This document shows, one piece after another, positions 26,127-34,617 of a DNA stretch of 51,195 bases. The DNA lies in the NCBI GenBank assembly GCA_965602675.1, contig CBFCZO010000016.1, positions 1-51,195 on the forward strand, given 5' to 3'. Position 1 is the first letter of the stretch, and each line of letters opens with the position of its first letter. The notes under the pieces were generated by a model. The model made no database searches. It was not told the origin of the DNA and saw nothing but the letters and a program-made list of their open reading frames with translations. This stretch comes from DATKUA01 sp965602675 (GTDB taxonomy: Bacteria; Acidobacteriota; DATKUA01). The position numbers were made by a program, and so were the translations under genes.

Positions 26127-26191
26127 GGGCTGTGCTCCAGGTATCTGTGGAGAGGGAATTCAGCCAATAGAGCTGCATCCGGGTGATGAGG

Positions 26192-26644
26192 TTAATTTTC
26201 CCGGTCCTTTTCTCCTTTGACCAGGTTATCGAGGATCCTCTTCAAGTATTCCTCGAACTTATCGACTTCCGTTGCCGAGAATCCTTGATAGAAAAGCCTC
26301 GCCATTTCGAGAGAAACCTCTTCGTAGGCACGCTGCATCTCCCTCTGCTTTTCGGTAACCTTGATCAGGATTTTGCGGCGGTCCTTCTTCGACGGGACCC
26401 TGCGTAAGAGGCCGGCCTGTTCCAACCGGTCGAGCATGCTGGTCAGCGTTGATTTGCCAAGTTGCGTCCGCCTCGACAATTCCTGGATCGGTATCCCATC
26501 CTCCTTCCACAGCGCGAAGAGTATCCTGCCCTGGCCGGGATTAATGTCGCCGAGACCGTACTCCTTGAGCATGCGGAAAAAGATGCGCCCGGCGAGATGG
26601 TGGATCTTGGTTATGAGGAATCCGCCCTCTGTCAGCTTCTTCAT
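26192..26644 (-). CDS. MarR family transcriptional regulator
   Basis: A 150-residue winged-helix protein with the MarR core: INPGQGRILFALWKEDGIPI, ELSRRTQLGKSTLTSMLDRL, and the wing RRVPSKKDRRKILIKVTEK. Its start overlaps the stop of the upstream PNPOx-fold gene by 4 nt, so the two are translationally coupled. A ligand-responsive repressor of this operon is the likely role; an inverted repeat upstream of the operon (27165-27198) is a candidate site. The effector is unknown. Confidence 0.93.
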   Translation of the reverse strand: MKKLTEGGFLITKIHHLAGRIFFRMLKEYGLGDINPGQGRILFALWKEDGIPIQELSRRTQLGKSTLTSMLDRLEQAGLLRRVPSKKDRRKILIKVTEKQREMQRAYEEVSLEMARLFYQGFSATEVDKFEEYLKRILDNLVKGEKDREN

Positions 26645-27114
26645 CGTTCTCCTTCGAAACCGAAATCGCAGACATCGAGACTCTGATAGTATTTAGCCAC
26701 AACCGGCATCAATCTGAACAGCGCAAAGTCGGGATCCCCCGGGCCCTCGGGAAAGTAGATTTCCCAGCCTTTCTGGTAGATCTTGCGTTTCAGCTCAATC
26801 TCCTCCAGCGTTTCGGCCTCGCCCCCCAGCATCAGGCCGCGCCAATGCTCGGGAATGCAATAGTAAACCGCAACTTTCGGATTTGCTCGGATCTGCCTTG
26901 CCTTGTTCGAAGTTGTATTCGTTGAAATGTAGACGAGGAGATCCCGGTCGTGACCGTTGAAAAGCTCGACGACTGAAGGGTACTGCTCGGAGTTCCTCAG
27001 GTTGACCATCGCTCTGATCTGGGGGAAACCGTGCTCGTCAATGGTGGAGAGGTACGCCGCCGGGGATGTTTTCATAAGATCAAGCGATTGTTCTCGCGCT
27101 TTGTTCTCCTCCAT
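26641..27114 (-). CDS. Pyridoxamine 5'-phosphate oxidase-like flavin/F420-binding fold protein
   Basis: A 157-residue split-barrel protein (AAYLSTIDEHGFPQIRAMVN, then VYISTNTTSNKARQIRANPK and VAVYYCIPEHWRG), the pattern of the general-stress-protein-26/PNPOx group that binds FMN or a related cofactor. It is probably a small reductase or oxidase, not vitamin B6 synthesis, since no pdx genes are near. It is first in a two-gene operon with a MarR regulator (4-nt overlap), an arrangement common for stress- or drug-induced flavoproteins. Confidence 0.88.
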   Translation of the reverse strand: MEENKAREQSLDLMKTSPAAYLSTIDEHGFPQIRAMVNLRNSEQYPSVVELFNGHDRDLLVYISTNTTSNKARQIRANPKVAVYYCIPEHWRGLMLGGEAETLEEIELKRKIYQKGWEIYFPEGPGDPDFALFRLMPVVAKYYQSLDVCDFGFEGER

Positions 27115-27164
27115 TTCAGCCTCCCTGGACAGTTATTCTATATAAGATAATACGATATAATACT

Positions 27165-27198
27165 ATTGTCAAGCGCAATACTGCTTGTCTTGGACAAT
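27165..27198 (-). promoter_or_regulatory. Candidate MarR operator upstream of the PNPOx-marR operon
   Basis: Nested inverted repeats: CAAGC (27170-27174) with GCTTG (27183-27187), inside ATTGTC (27165-27170) with GACAAT (27193-27198). They lie about 50 bp upstream of the operon start, next to an AT-rich tract (27131-27165) that could hold the promoter. Confidence 0.4.
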
Positions 27199-27293
27199 CG
27201 AAATCAATTCATCCATTCGGGGAGTAAACATAGATTGAAGAGTCTCCTATATCCGAGTAGCATTCGGTTAATACCAAGGACGAGAGGACGAAG

Positions 27294-27851
27294 ATGGGCG
27301 ATATTGAATTTGTGCCGAAGGAATTGTTTCTGACCCGTGGAGTCGGACGTCATCGTGAGAAGCTTGCCAGTTTCGAGCTGGCTCTGCGAAAGGCCGGAAT
27401 CGCACATTTCAATCTTGTCAGCGTTTCCAGTATATTTCCTCCGAAGTGCAAGATAATCCCCAAAACTCAAGGTCTCGACAAGCTCGTGCCGGGCCAGGTT
27501 GTCTTCGTGGTCAAGAGCCAGGCGGAGACGGACGAGGCGCACCGCTTGATCTCGGCGTCGGTCGGAGTCGCCAGGCCGACCGATCCCAACCACTTCGGCT
27601 ACCTCAGCGAGCATCACGATTTCGGCAAAAAGGAGCAGGAGGTGGCAGACTACGCCGAGGACCTGGCTGCGGGCATGCTGGCCACGACCATCGGCGTGAC
27701 CGAGTTCGATCCGGAGGAAAGCTGGGACAACAAAAGGGAGCTCTACAAGATCTCCGACAAACTGGTCAAGACGCGCAACATCACACAGACGGCGGTCGGT
27801 CGCAAGGGATTATGGACCACGGTGCTTGCAGCGGCGGTGATGATTCTCTGA
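27294..27851 (+). CDS. pdaD: Pyruvoyl-dependent arginine decarboxylase
   Basis: A 185-residue proenzyme that converts arginine to agmatine. The self-cleavage site is NLVSVSSIFPP, with cleavage expected between Ser45 and Ser46 to form the pyruvoyl group, as in the Methanocaldococcus enzyme. Family features also include FVPKELFLTRGVG at the N-terminus, a GQVVFVVKSQAETDE strand and the GMLATTIG segment. It is common in archaea and found in some bacteria. It begins 145 bp before the peptidase-ligase cluster on the same strand. It may supply agmatine as a polyamine precursor or as an amine for the ligases; the second idea is only an inference. Confidence 0.93.
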   Translation: MGDIEFVPKELFLTRGVGRHREKLASFELALRKAGIAHFNLVSVSSIFPPKCKIIPKTQGLDKLVPGQVVFVVKSQAETDEAHRLISASVGVARPTDPNHFGYLSEHHDFGKKEQEVADYAEDLAAGMLATTIGVTEFDPEESWDNKRELYKISDKLVKTRNITQTAVGRKGLWTTVLAAAVMIL

Positions 27852-27996
27852 ATTTAATGTTTATTCGTAAGCAATATCAACTTGAATCGAGGATGCTTGT
27901 GGTCACTCGGTGGTCGACTCGTGTCTCGATGATTGCTCTTGTATAGCGCCGTCGGAGGATTCACAATCCGCCCCCCTCTCACCATGGAGGTAGACG

Positions 27997-28707
27997 ATGA
28001 AAAAGAAGAGGTTGCGTCTCGAAATGCTGGAGCAACCTGACGATACCAACTGCGGCCCGACGTGCCTCCATGCGATTTACGATTACTACGGTGAGGAAAT
28101 CTCTCTACAGCAAATCATCTCGGAGGTACAGAAAATCGAGGGGGGAGGCACCCTTGCCGTGCTTCTCGCCATCCATGCTCTGAAAAAAGGATATAAAGCC
28201 ACAATCTACACTTACAACCTCCACCTCTTCGATCCCAGCTGGTTCGACGATGATCAAATCGACCTGGCGGACAAACTTCTGGAACAAGCAGATGCCAAGG
28301 GCGACAAGAAGCTGCGGGGTGCCACCAGGGCTTATCTGGAATACCTCGAGCTGGGGGGCGAGATTCTGTTCAAGGACTTGACGCCCTCATTGCTCCGAAG
28401 TTACCTGGAGAGATCGATACCGATTCTGACCGGGCTGAGCGCGACCTATCTCTACAAAGAACCTCGCGAGGATGGCAAGATCAACAAGAGCGATGACATC
28501 AAGGGGGAACCGGTCGGCCACTTCGTGGTGCTCAGCGGCTTCGACAAGCAGCGCGACACAATCCACGTCGCGGACCCATGGCAAACGAATATCCGTTTCC
28601 GCAGGCAGTATTACGATGTCAAAGTGGCGCGCGTGATCAGCTCGATTCTGCTGGGGATCATCACGTATGACGCGAATCTTCTCATCGTAGAGCCTGCCGA
28701 GATTTAA
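27997..28707 (+). CDS. C39-like papain-fold peptidase of the amidoligase cluster
   Basis: A 236-residue cytosolic cysteine peptidase. The N-terminal motif DDTNCGPTCLHAIYDYYG contains the nucleophile Cys19; His175 (VGHFVVLSGFD) and Asp193 (VADPW) complete the triad. It resembles the C39 peptidases that cut double-Gly leaders but lacks any transporter part and has no signal peptide. A strong GGAGG lies seven bases before the ATG. The stop is 9 bp before the ATP-grasp ligase gene, so the two are coupled. In this setting it may trim a peptide product, release it from a carrier, or act in reverse as a transferase. Confidence 0.85.
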   Translation: MKKKRLRLEMLEQPDDTNCGPTCLHAIYDYYGEEISLQQIISEVQKIEGGGTLAVLLAIHALKKGYKATIYTYNLHLFDPSWFDDDQIDLADKLLEQADAKGDKKLRGATRAYLEYLELGGEILFKDLTPSLLRSYLERSIPILTGLSATYLYKEPREDGKINKSDDIKGEPVGHFVVLSGFDKQRDTIHVADPWQTNIRFRRQYYDVKVARVISSILLGIITYDANLLIVEPAEI

Positions 28708-28716
28708 GGGTGTCTT

Positions 28717-30189
28717 ATGCGAAACCTGATTGTCGTCAACAATCCGAAGGACTGGCAGTTGGATATCGAGGGATCGGAGGTCGTGCCTGCCCGCACGTAT
28801 CTGACTGATCCCGAATTCAGCAGCCTGCGCAACGCGAAGGTCTACAACCTCTGCCGCACCTACCGCTACCAATCAATCGGCTACTACGTTTCGCTGCTGG
28901 CTGCGGCCAGGGGGCAGAAGCCGATGCCGCGGGTTTCGACGATACTCGATTTCAAAAACCAGACCATCGTCCGCTTTGTTTCGGACGACCTGGATGATCT
29001 GATCCAGAAGAGCCTGAGGCAGCTCACTACCGGAGATTTTACCTTGAGCATCTACTTCGGTCGCAATCTCGCAAAGCGCTACGACCGGCTCAGCGTCCGT
29101 CTGTTCAAGATGTTCCCTGCGCCATTTCTGCGTGCGCACTTCCACAACCGCGACGGGCGGTGGCAAATGACGAACATCGATCCCTTCCCGGCGAGCGAGA
29201 TTCTGCCGGAACATCTCAATTTTGCCGTCCAGATGACCAGGGATTATTTCTCAGGACGGCGGGTAAGCCTGCCGAAAATGGAGTTGCCGCGCTACTACAT
29301 GGCCATCCTCTACGATCCGGCTGAGAAGGACGGGCCTTCCGACGAGCGCGCCATCCAGAAATTCGTCAAGGCCGCGGGCGAACTTGAGATCGGTGTGGAA
29401 TTAATCACCAAGGACGATTACGGCCGCCTCCCGGAGTTCGATGCGCTGTTTATCCGCGAATCGACAAGCGTCAACCACTACACCTTCAGGTTCTCGCGGC
29501 GCGCGAAAGCTGAGGGCCTGGTGGTAATCGACGACCCCGAGTCGATTCTCAGGTGCACCAACAAGGTTTACCTTGCAGAGTTGCTGACGCGGCACGGAGT
29601 CCCCACGCCGCGGACCCTTGTCGTGCACAGCCGCAACCGTCATGAGATCTCGCAATCTCTCGGCCTGCCGTGCATCCTCAAGCAGCCCGACAGCTATTTT
29701 TCCTTCGGCGTTGTCAAAGTCGAGACCGACGAGGAGATGCAACAGGCGCTCGACAAGCTTTTCCTCAAATCCGACCTGGTGATTGCGCAGGAATTCACGC
29801 CCACCGAGTTTGACTGGCGCATCGGCATCCTCGACAAGAAGGCATTCTACGCCTGCAAGTACTACATGGCGCGCAGGCACTGGCAGATCGCCAGGCGCAC
29901 CGGCCCTGGCCGGGCCACCTTCGGCAAGGTCGAGGCTGTACCGCTCGAGACCGTGCCGGCGCACGTTGTCAGGAACGCCGTCGCAGCGGCCAACCTGATC
30001 GGCGACGGGCTTTACGGCGTGGACATGAAAGAGATCGACGGCAAGAGCCTGGTTATCGAGGTCAATGACAATCCGACCGTTGAGGCCAGCGATGAAGACG
30101 CCGTCCTCAAGGATGAACTCTACCGGGAGATCATGAGATTCTTCCTCCAGCGTATCGAGCTCAAGAAAGGCGGGCAGAAGAAAAAGTGA
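28717..30189 (+). CDS. RimK-like ATP-grasp ligase with RLAN N-terminal domain
   Basis: A 490-residue two-part ligase. Residues about 1-165 match the RLAN (RimK-like ATP-grasp N-terminal) domain (DWQLDIEGSEVVPARTYL, YRYQSIGYYVSLLAAARGQK). A pre-ATP-grasp domain and a RimK-like ATP-grasp domain follow, with LGLPCILKQPDSYFSFGVVK for ATP binding and VIEVNDNPTVEAS for Mg2+ ligands near the C-terminus. Enzymes of this fold join a carboxylate to an amine via an acyl-phosphate. The ribosome site AAGGGTG overlaps the preceding stop; the gene ends in a GTGA overlap with the next. Substrates unknown; amino-acid or peptide ligation is the expected chemistry. Confidence 0.9.
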   Translation: MRNLIVVNNPKDWQLDIEGSEVVPARTYLTDPEFSSLRNAKVYNLCRTYRYQSIGYYVSLLAAARGQKPMPRVSTILDFKNQTIVRFVSDDLDDLIQKSLRQLTTGDFTLSIYFGRNLAKRYDRLSVRLFKMFPAPFLRAHFHNRDGRWQMTNIDPFPASEILPEHLNFAVQMTRDYFSGRRVSLPKMELPRYYMAILYDPAEKDGPSDERAIQKFVKAAGELEIGVELITKDDYGRLPEFDALFIRESTSVNHYTFRFSRRAKAEGLVVIDDPESILRCTNKVYLAELLTRHGVPTPRTLVVHSRNRHEISQSLGLPCILKQPDSYFSFGVVKVETDEEMQQALDKLFLKSDLVIAQEFTPTEFDWRIGILDKKAFYACKYYMARRHWQIARRTGPGRATFGKVEAVPLETVPAHVVRNAVAAANLIGDGLYGVDMKEIDGKSLVIEVNDNPTVEASDEDAVLKDELYREIMRFFLQRIELKKGGQKKK

Positions 30190-31436
30190 CCAGCGACAGA
30201 ATCCCCTTCCATCTCTTCGAAGTGTTTGGAGTCGAGCTGGAATACATGATCGTCGACCGCGATACGTTAGACATCCGTCCGCTGGCTGACAAGGTGCTTC
30301 ACGAGGTCGCCGGCGCTTACGAATCTGAAGTGGCTGTGGGCGAGCTTGCCTGGTCGAACGAACTTGTTCTGCACGTCATCGAACTGAAAACCAACGGCCC
30401 GGCGCGCTCCCTTGGCGGGCTCGCATCGGTATTCCATCAGCACATAACCAGGATCAACTCCATCCTCGAACCGCTCAACGCCTGCCTGCTGCCCACCGCG
30501 ATGCACCCCTGGATGGACCCCTTCAAAGAGATGAAGCTCTGGCCGCACGGCTACAGCATCATCTACGAGTCCTATAACCGTATCTTCGACTGCCGCGGCC
30601 ATGGCTGGGCAAACCTGCAGTCGACGCATATTAATCTGCCGTTCGTGGATGACCAGGAATTCGGCAGGCTGCATGCTGCGATCAGGCTGCTGATGCCGTT
30701 GCTGCCCGCGCTCGCCGCCAGCTCACCGGCAATGGAAGGGCGCCTGACCGGGACGATGGACAATCGTTTGGTCACCTATCGAAAGAACAGCGCGAAAATC
30801 CCTTCGATCACCGGCAGCGTAATTCCCGAACAGGTTTTCACGAGTGCCGACTACGACAGAGAAATCTTCCAGCGTATTTACGCCGACATCCGGCCCCATG
30901 ATCCCGAGGGAATCCTCCAGTACGAGTGGCTCAACTCGCGAGGGGCAATCGCCCGTTATATGCGAAACACAATCGAAATTAGGGTGCTCGATATCCAGGA
31001 GGCCCCGGCGGCGGACCTGGCGATCACCTGGGCGATTGTGGAAGCGCTCAAACTAATCGTTGCTGAGCGATGGATCGGTGCCGCCGAGCAAATGGCCTGG
31101 GGCGAGAAACCGCTGTATGAAATCCTTTCGAACGTTGTGAGGGATGCGGAATCGGCTGAAATAGATGATGTCGATTATCTGAGTATTTTTGGTTACCCGG
31201 GGGGGAAATGCACCGCCGGAGAGCTTTGGGTGCACTTGATAACGGCGATCCCCAACGGTGACGGCCAGGAGGAATTCCGCAAACCACTTGCCATCCTGCT
31301 GCAGCAAGGCTCTCTTGCCAGGCGGATTTACCGGGCGCTCGGGAACGACTTCTCGATGGATAAACTCAGGAGAGTCTACGAAGCTCTGCGCGGTTGCCTG
31401 GAGCGCAATCAGCTGTTTTCCGGCAACGGTGTATGA
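30186..31436 (+). CDS. GCS2-family carboxylate-amine ligase (glutamate-cysteine ligase-like)
   Basis: A 416-residue protein of the glutamate-cysteine ligase 2 group, related in fold to glutamine synthetase. The N-terminal strand FEVFGVELEYMIVD contains the Glu pair that binds metal-ATP; STHINLPF and RNTIEIRVLDIQE are further active-site strands. Such enzymes form gamma-glutamyl-type amides using ATP. The start is GTG at 30186, overlapping the ATP-grasp stop by 4 nt, so translation is coupled. No glutathione synthetase or thiol-peptide gene is nearby, so a plain glutathione role is not supported. Confidence 0.9.
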   Translation: MTSDRIPFHLFEVFGVELEYMIVDRDTLDIRPLADKVLHEVAGAYESEVAVGELAWSNELVLHVIELKTNGPARSLGGLASVFHQHITRINSILEPLNACLLPTAMHPWMDPFKEMKLWPHGYSIIYESYNRIFDCRGHGWANLQSTHINLPFVDDQEFGRLHAAIRLLMPLLPALAASSPAMEGRLTGTMDNRLVTYRKNSAKIPSITGSVIPEQVFTSADYDREIFQRIYADIRPHDPEGILQYEWLNSRGAIARYMRNTIEIRVLDIQEAPAADLAITWAIVEALKLIVAERWIGAAEQMAWGEKPLYEILSNVVRDAESAEIDDVDYLSIFGYPGGKCTAGELWVHLITAIPNGDGQEEFRKPLAILLQQGSLARRIYRALGNDFSMDKLRRVYEALRGCLERNQLFSGNGV

Positions 31437-31492
31437 TGCTCGGGATCCCTTTACGGCCATTGTTATAGAACTGCTTGCGTTCGGAGGTCGAA

Positions 31493-32281
31493 GTGGCAGG
31501 TAGTCCATGGACAATCGTAGAAGGCGACGGACCGCTGATCGCCGCTGCGATACACGACGGGCATGAGGTCCGCCCCGAAGTGCGCGAGCTTCTGGCTGTC
31601 GGCGGGCAGGAGCGGTTGCGCGAAGAGGATCCCTTTACCGGCGAGTGGACCGCCGTCGCTCCGACGCGGGTAATCGTACGTCGCTCGCGGTTTGAGGTGG
31701 ACATCAGCCGCCCGCGGGAGAGAGCGGTTTACCTGAAGCCCGAGGACGCCTGGGGCATGGAGGTGTGGAAACAGACTCCGCCGGCGGCGATTGTGCAGCG
31801 CTCGCTTGAATTGCACGAAAGATTCTATTCGGAGTTCGGAGTATTGCTGGACCGGGCGAAGGAGAAATGGGGTCGTTTCGTCGTCCTCGATCTCCACTCC
31901 TACAACCACCGCCGCGGCGGACCCGATGAGCAGCCCGCTCCCCGGGAAGATAATCCGGACATCGATCTGGCGACCTTCCCCGCGCACCGCCGATTCTGGG
32001 CGCCCGTGATCGATCCTTTCCTCGAAACCCTCAGTGACGCCAATGTCGTAGGCCGGAAGCTGGACGTCCGCGAGAACGCCAAGTTCTTCTTCGGTAATCT
32101 CGGCGACTGGGTCCACACCAACTACCCATACTCGGGCTGCGTCCTCTCTCTCGACGTGAAGAAGTTTTTCATGGACGAATGGACCGGCGAGCTCCACACG
32201 GAGATCTTCGATCAGATCCGGCGAGCCCTAGCTGCCGCCGTCCCCGCGGTAGAAGCGGCTTTGGCCAGGATGCCTTCCTGA
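31493..32281 (+). CDS. N-formylglutamate amidohydrolase-like enzyme
   Basis: A 262-residue protein of the FGase family of zinc amidohydrolases (IHDGHEVRPE, FVVLDLHSYNHRRGG, with likely metal ligands among these His/Glu residues). The C-terminal half includes KLDVRENAKFFFGNLGDWVH and LSLDVKKFFMDEW. The start is GTG at 31493 (GGAGG at 31483-31487); a TTG at 31475 is less well placed. It ends the amidoligase cluster, 56 bp after the GCS2 gene. In histidine breakdown the family removes formyl from formylglutamate, but no hut genes are here, so hydrolysis of an N-acylated or gamma-amide product of the cluster is more likely. A partial second copy lies at 35166-35396. Confidence 0.88.
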   Translation: MAGSPWTIVEGDGPLIAAAIHDGHEVRPEVRELLAVGGQERLREEDPFTGEWTAVAPTRVIVRRSRFEVDISRPRERAVYLKPEDAWGMEVWKQTPPAAIVQRSLELHERFYSEFGVLLDRAKEKWGRFVVLDLHSYNHRRGGPDEQPAPREDNPDIDLATFPAHRRFWAPVIDPFLETLSDANVVGRKLDVRENAKFFFGNLGDWVHTNYPYSGCVLSLDVKKFFMDEWTGELHTEIFDQIRRALAAAVPAVEAALARMPS

Positions 32282-32539
32282 GCCCGGCGCAAACGCTCAC
32301 GTCCGGCAAAATGAAATAATAGTTACATTATGACCATGATGCGTGCAATATTTTTTAAGCAATCCCGTTGACGCGGGAATTTGAGCCGGGGGGTAAGCGT
32401 GCGGCGCGGGAATGTTGTCGGAACCAGGCAGATGATACACTCAATCACGCCAAAGATTGCTTGATCCGTGCCTCCGCTCCCCCGGCCTATCCTCAACGAA
32501 CCGTTGCATTTGTGGGTAAGTCTGACTTTAATCTCTCGT

Positions 32540-32567
32540 TTGACATTAAAATAAATAACACTATATT
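32540..32567 (+). promoter_or_regulatory. Consensus promoter of the FlhF-N/TPR fusion gene
   Basis: A perfect TTGACA (32540-32545) and TATATT (32562-32567) with a 16-bp spacer lie in a markedly AT-rich stretch. Transcription would begin about 10 nt before the ATG at 32584, giving a nearly leaderless mRNA; the only possible ribosome site is an A-rich run. The rest of the 302-bp gap before the gene (32282-32539) holds no ORF of note. Confidence 0.7.
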
Positions 32568-32583
32568 TTGAAAAAAGAAAGCC

Positions 32584-34617
32584 ATGCAATCTAAAACATT
32601 CAGAGCCACTACGACCAAGGAAGCCCTCTCGCGCATAAGCCGCGAGCTGGGACCGGACGCGATTATTATGGATCAGAGAAATATTCGTGATCACAACGGC
32701 CAGCTGATTGTGGAAGTCGTCGCAGCGCCGAGGGACAATAGTGCTTTCACCCCGGAAGCCACTCCAACCTTTTGGCAATTTATATTCAAAAACAAAGCAT
32801 ATGTTGCCGGCGGTATAGGTGGCCTTGTTGTCATTACCTTGCTTGTTACGGCGGCGGTTATTTTTTGGCCTAGGGCTGAGCAGATCATTCCTACAAAACA
32901 GGAGGAAGTCCAAACGCTGGTAGAAGAGACGCAGCCCGTAGCTGAACGAAAGAAAATAGCAGTGTTACCGCTTGAGAACCTAGGATTGCCCAAAGATGAA
33001 TATTTCGCTGACGGGATAACCGATGAGATAACTGCGCGGCTGGCCAGGATTGAAGGGTTGGGAGTCATCTCCCGGATCAGTGCTAAGCAATACAAGAACA
33101 CTGACAAATCAATCCGGACAATCGGCGAGGAACTGGGGGTTGATTTCCTCCTGGAAGGTACTATTCGCTGGCAGAAATTTACCGATGGATCAAGCCGTAT
33201 CCGCATCTCGCAACAGTTGATTAGGATTCGAGACGACACTCATCTCTGGGCCGAGGTCTACGAGAGGGATTTAAACGACGTCTTTGCCATTCAGGCTTCC
33301 ATAGCCGAGCAAGTGGCTTCTTCTCTAGACGTTGCGCTGTTAGCAGGCCAACGTGAAGCGATGGCGGCACGGCCTACGGATAACATGGAGGCGTATAGAT
33401 ATTATCTGCTTGGTAATGCTTTATATGGAAGAGATCGCCGGAAACGAACTCTCAGTGAAATGATACGGATGTACGAGAAGGCTGTCGAGCTAGATCCAGA
33501 GTTCGCATTGGCCTTTGCATACCTATCGATTGTTTATAATCAAATGTACTGGAATTACCACGACAGGACTAATCAATGCGCAATGAAAGCCAAGGAAGCA
33601 GTGGAACAGGCTTTTAAACTGAATCCTGATTTACCTGAAGCCTACATGGCTTTGGGGTTTTACTACTACCGTTTCCACTTGAATTATGACCTCGCAATAA
33701 AGCAATTTGAAAAAGCCATGGAGGTGCTGGGTGAAAACAGCGAATTGTTAGCATCTATCGGTTACGTGAAGCGGCGACAGGGCCGAATGAAAGAGGCTGT
33801 GAATTATCTCACCAAGGCGTTTGAGCTTGATCCGCGCGTACCGGTATTTGCTCACAACCTTGCAGAAACGAAATTGCTGTTACGTAATTATCCAGATACG
33901 GAACACATCCTTGACTTGGCAATTTCGCTCGATCCTGGTAATGCGGAGCTTTGCGCATGGAAGATATTCAACGTTTTACTATGGCAAGGTGACACAAAAA
34001 GGGCGCACACTATACTTGAAGAAGCCACACAAATAGTACGATCACGGGAACATGAAAGATTCGTTCGTTACGATATATTGCTACATATGTGCAACGGCAA
34101 TTGTCAGGAAGCATTAGAGCGTTTATCAACGATTTCCTATGAATCTCTTAATAATCAATTCTTTTTCATTCCCAAAGCATTGCTTATGGCTCAGATAAAT
34201 CAACTAATGGGCCGTCACGACATAGCTAGAAGAGATTATGAGAACGCCCGTAGGATTTTGGAAGCTCGTTTAGCGGAAGTTCCAGAAGATCACCGATTAC
34301 ACAGTTCACTGGGTATCGTCTATGCAGGTCTTGAGATGAAAAGCGAAGCCATCGAGGAGGGGCAGCTTGGGGTTAAACTTATGCCAGTAAGCAAGGATGC
34401 TTGGAGAGGGTTTCATCGAGTCGAGGATCTAGCTCAAATCTATTCAATGGTGAGAGAACATGACAAGGCCATAGACCAGATTGAGTATTTGTTGTCAATA
34501 CCAGGCGAATTGTCCATCCCGTTACTCCGAATCGATCCAAAATGGGATCCCCTGCGCAACCACCCACGTTTTCAGAAGCTCCTAAAAGAAGAAAAACAGT
34601 ATGTAGGTGATCGGTAA
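32584..34617 (+). CDS. Membrane protein: FlhF N-terminal domain, TM helix, TolB/FlgO-like domain, TPR repeats
   Basis: A 677-residue fusion. Residues 1-50 (KTFRATTTKEALSRISREL, then GPDAIIM) match the N-terminal domain of the flagellar GTPase FlhF, but no GTPase follows. A membrane helix at about 72-95 leads to an external part: a TolB-N/FlgO-like domain at about 115-255 (KKIAVLPLENLG, FADGITDEITARLARI, LEGTIRWQ, IRDDTHLWAEVYERDL) and about ten TPR-like helical repeats to the end. The TolB-N plus TPR half is usual in transmembrane regulators, where a DNA-binding or cyclase domain normally sits at the N-terminus; the FlhF-type domain takes that place. The gene is visibly AT-richer than its neighbours. 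Function unknown; a membrane sensor or assembly factor is likely. Confidence 0.85.
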   Translation: MQSKTFRATTTKEALSRISRELGPDAIIMDQRNIRDHNGQLIVEVVAAPRDNSAFTPEATPTFWQFIFKNKAYVAGGIGGLVVITLLVTAAVIFWPRAEQIIPTKQEEVQTLVEETQPVAERKKIAVLPLENLGLPKDEYFADGITDEITARLARIEGLGVISRISAKQYKNTDKSIRTIGEELGVDFLLEGTIRWQKFTDGSSRIRISQQLIRIRDDTHLWAEVYERDLNDVFAIQASIAEQVASSLDVALLAGQREAMAARPTDNMEAYRYYLLGNALYGRDRRKRTLSEMIRMYEKAVELDPEFALAFAYLSIVYNQMYWNYHDRTNQCAMKAKEAVEQAFKLNPDLPEAYMALGFYYYRFHLNYDLAIKQFEKAMEVLGENSELLASIGYVKRRQGRMKEAVNYLTKAFELDPRVPVFAHNLAETKLLLRNYPDTEHILDLAISLDPGNAELCAWKIFNVLLWQGDTKRAHTILEEATQIVRSREHERFVRYDILLHMCNGNCQEALERLSTISYESLNNQFFFIPKALLMAQINQLMGRHDIARRDYENARRILEARLAEVPEDHRLHSSLGIVYAGLEMKSEAIEEGQLGVKLMPVSKDAWRGFHRVEDLAQIYSMVREHDKAIDQIEYLLSIPGELSIPLLRIDPKWDPLRNHPRFQKLLKEEKQYVGDR

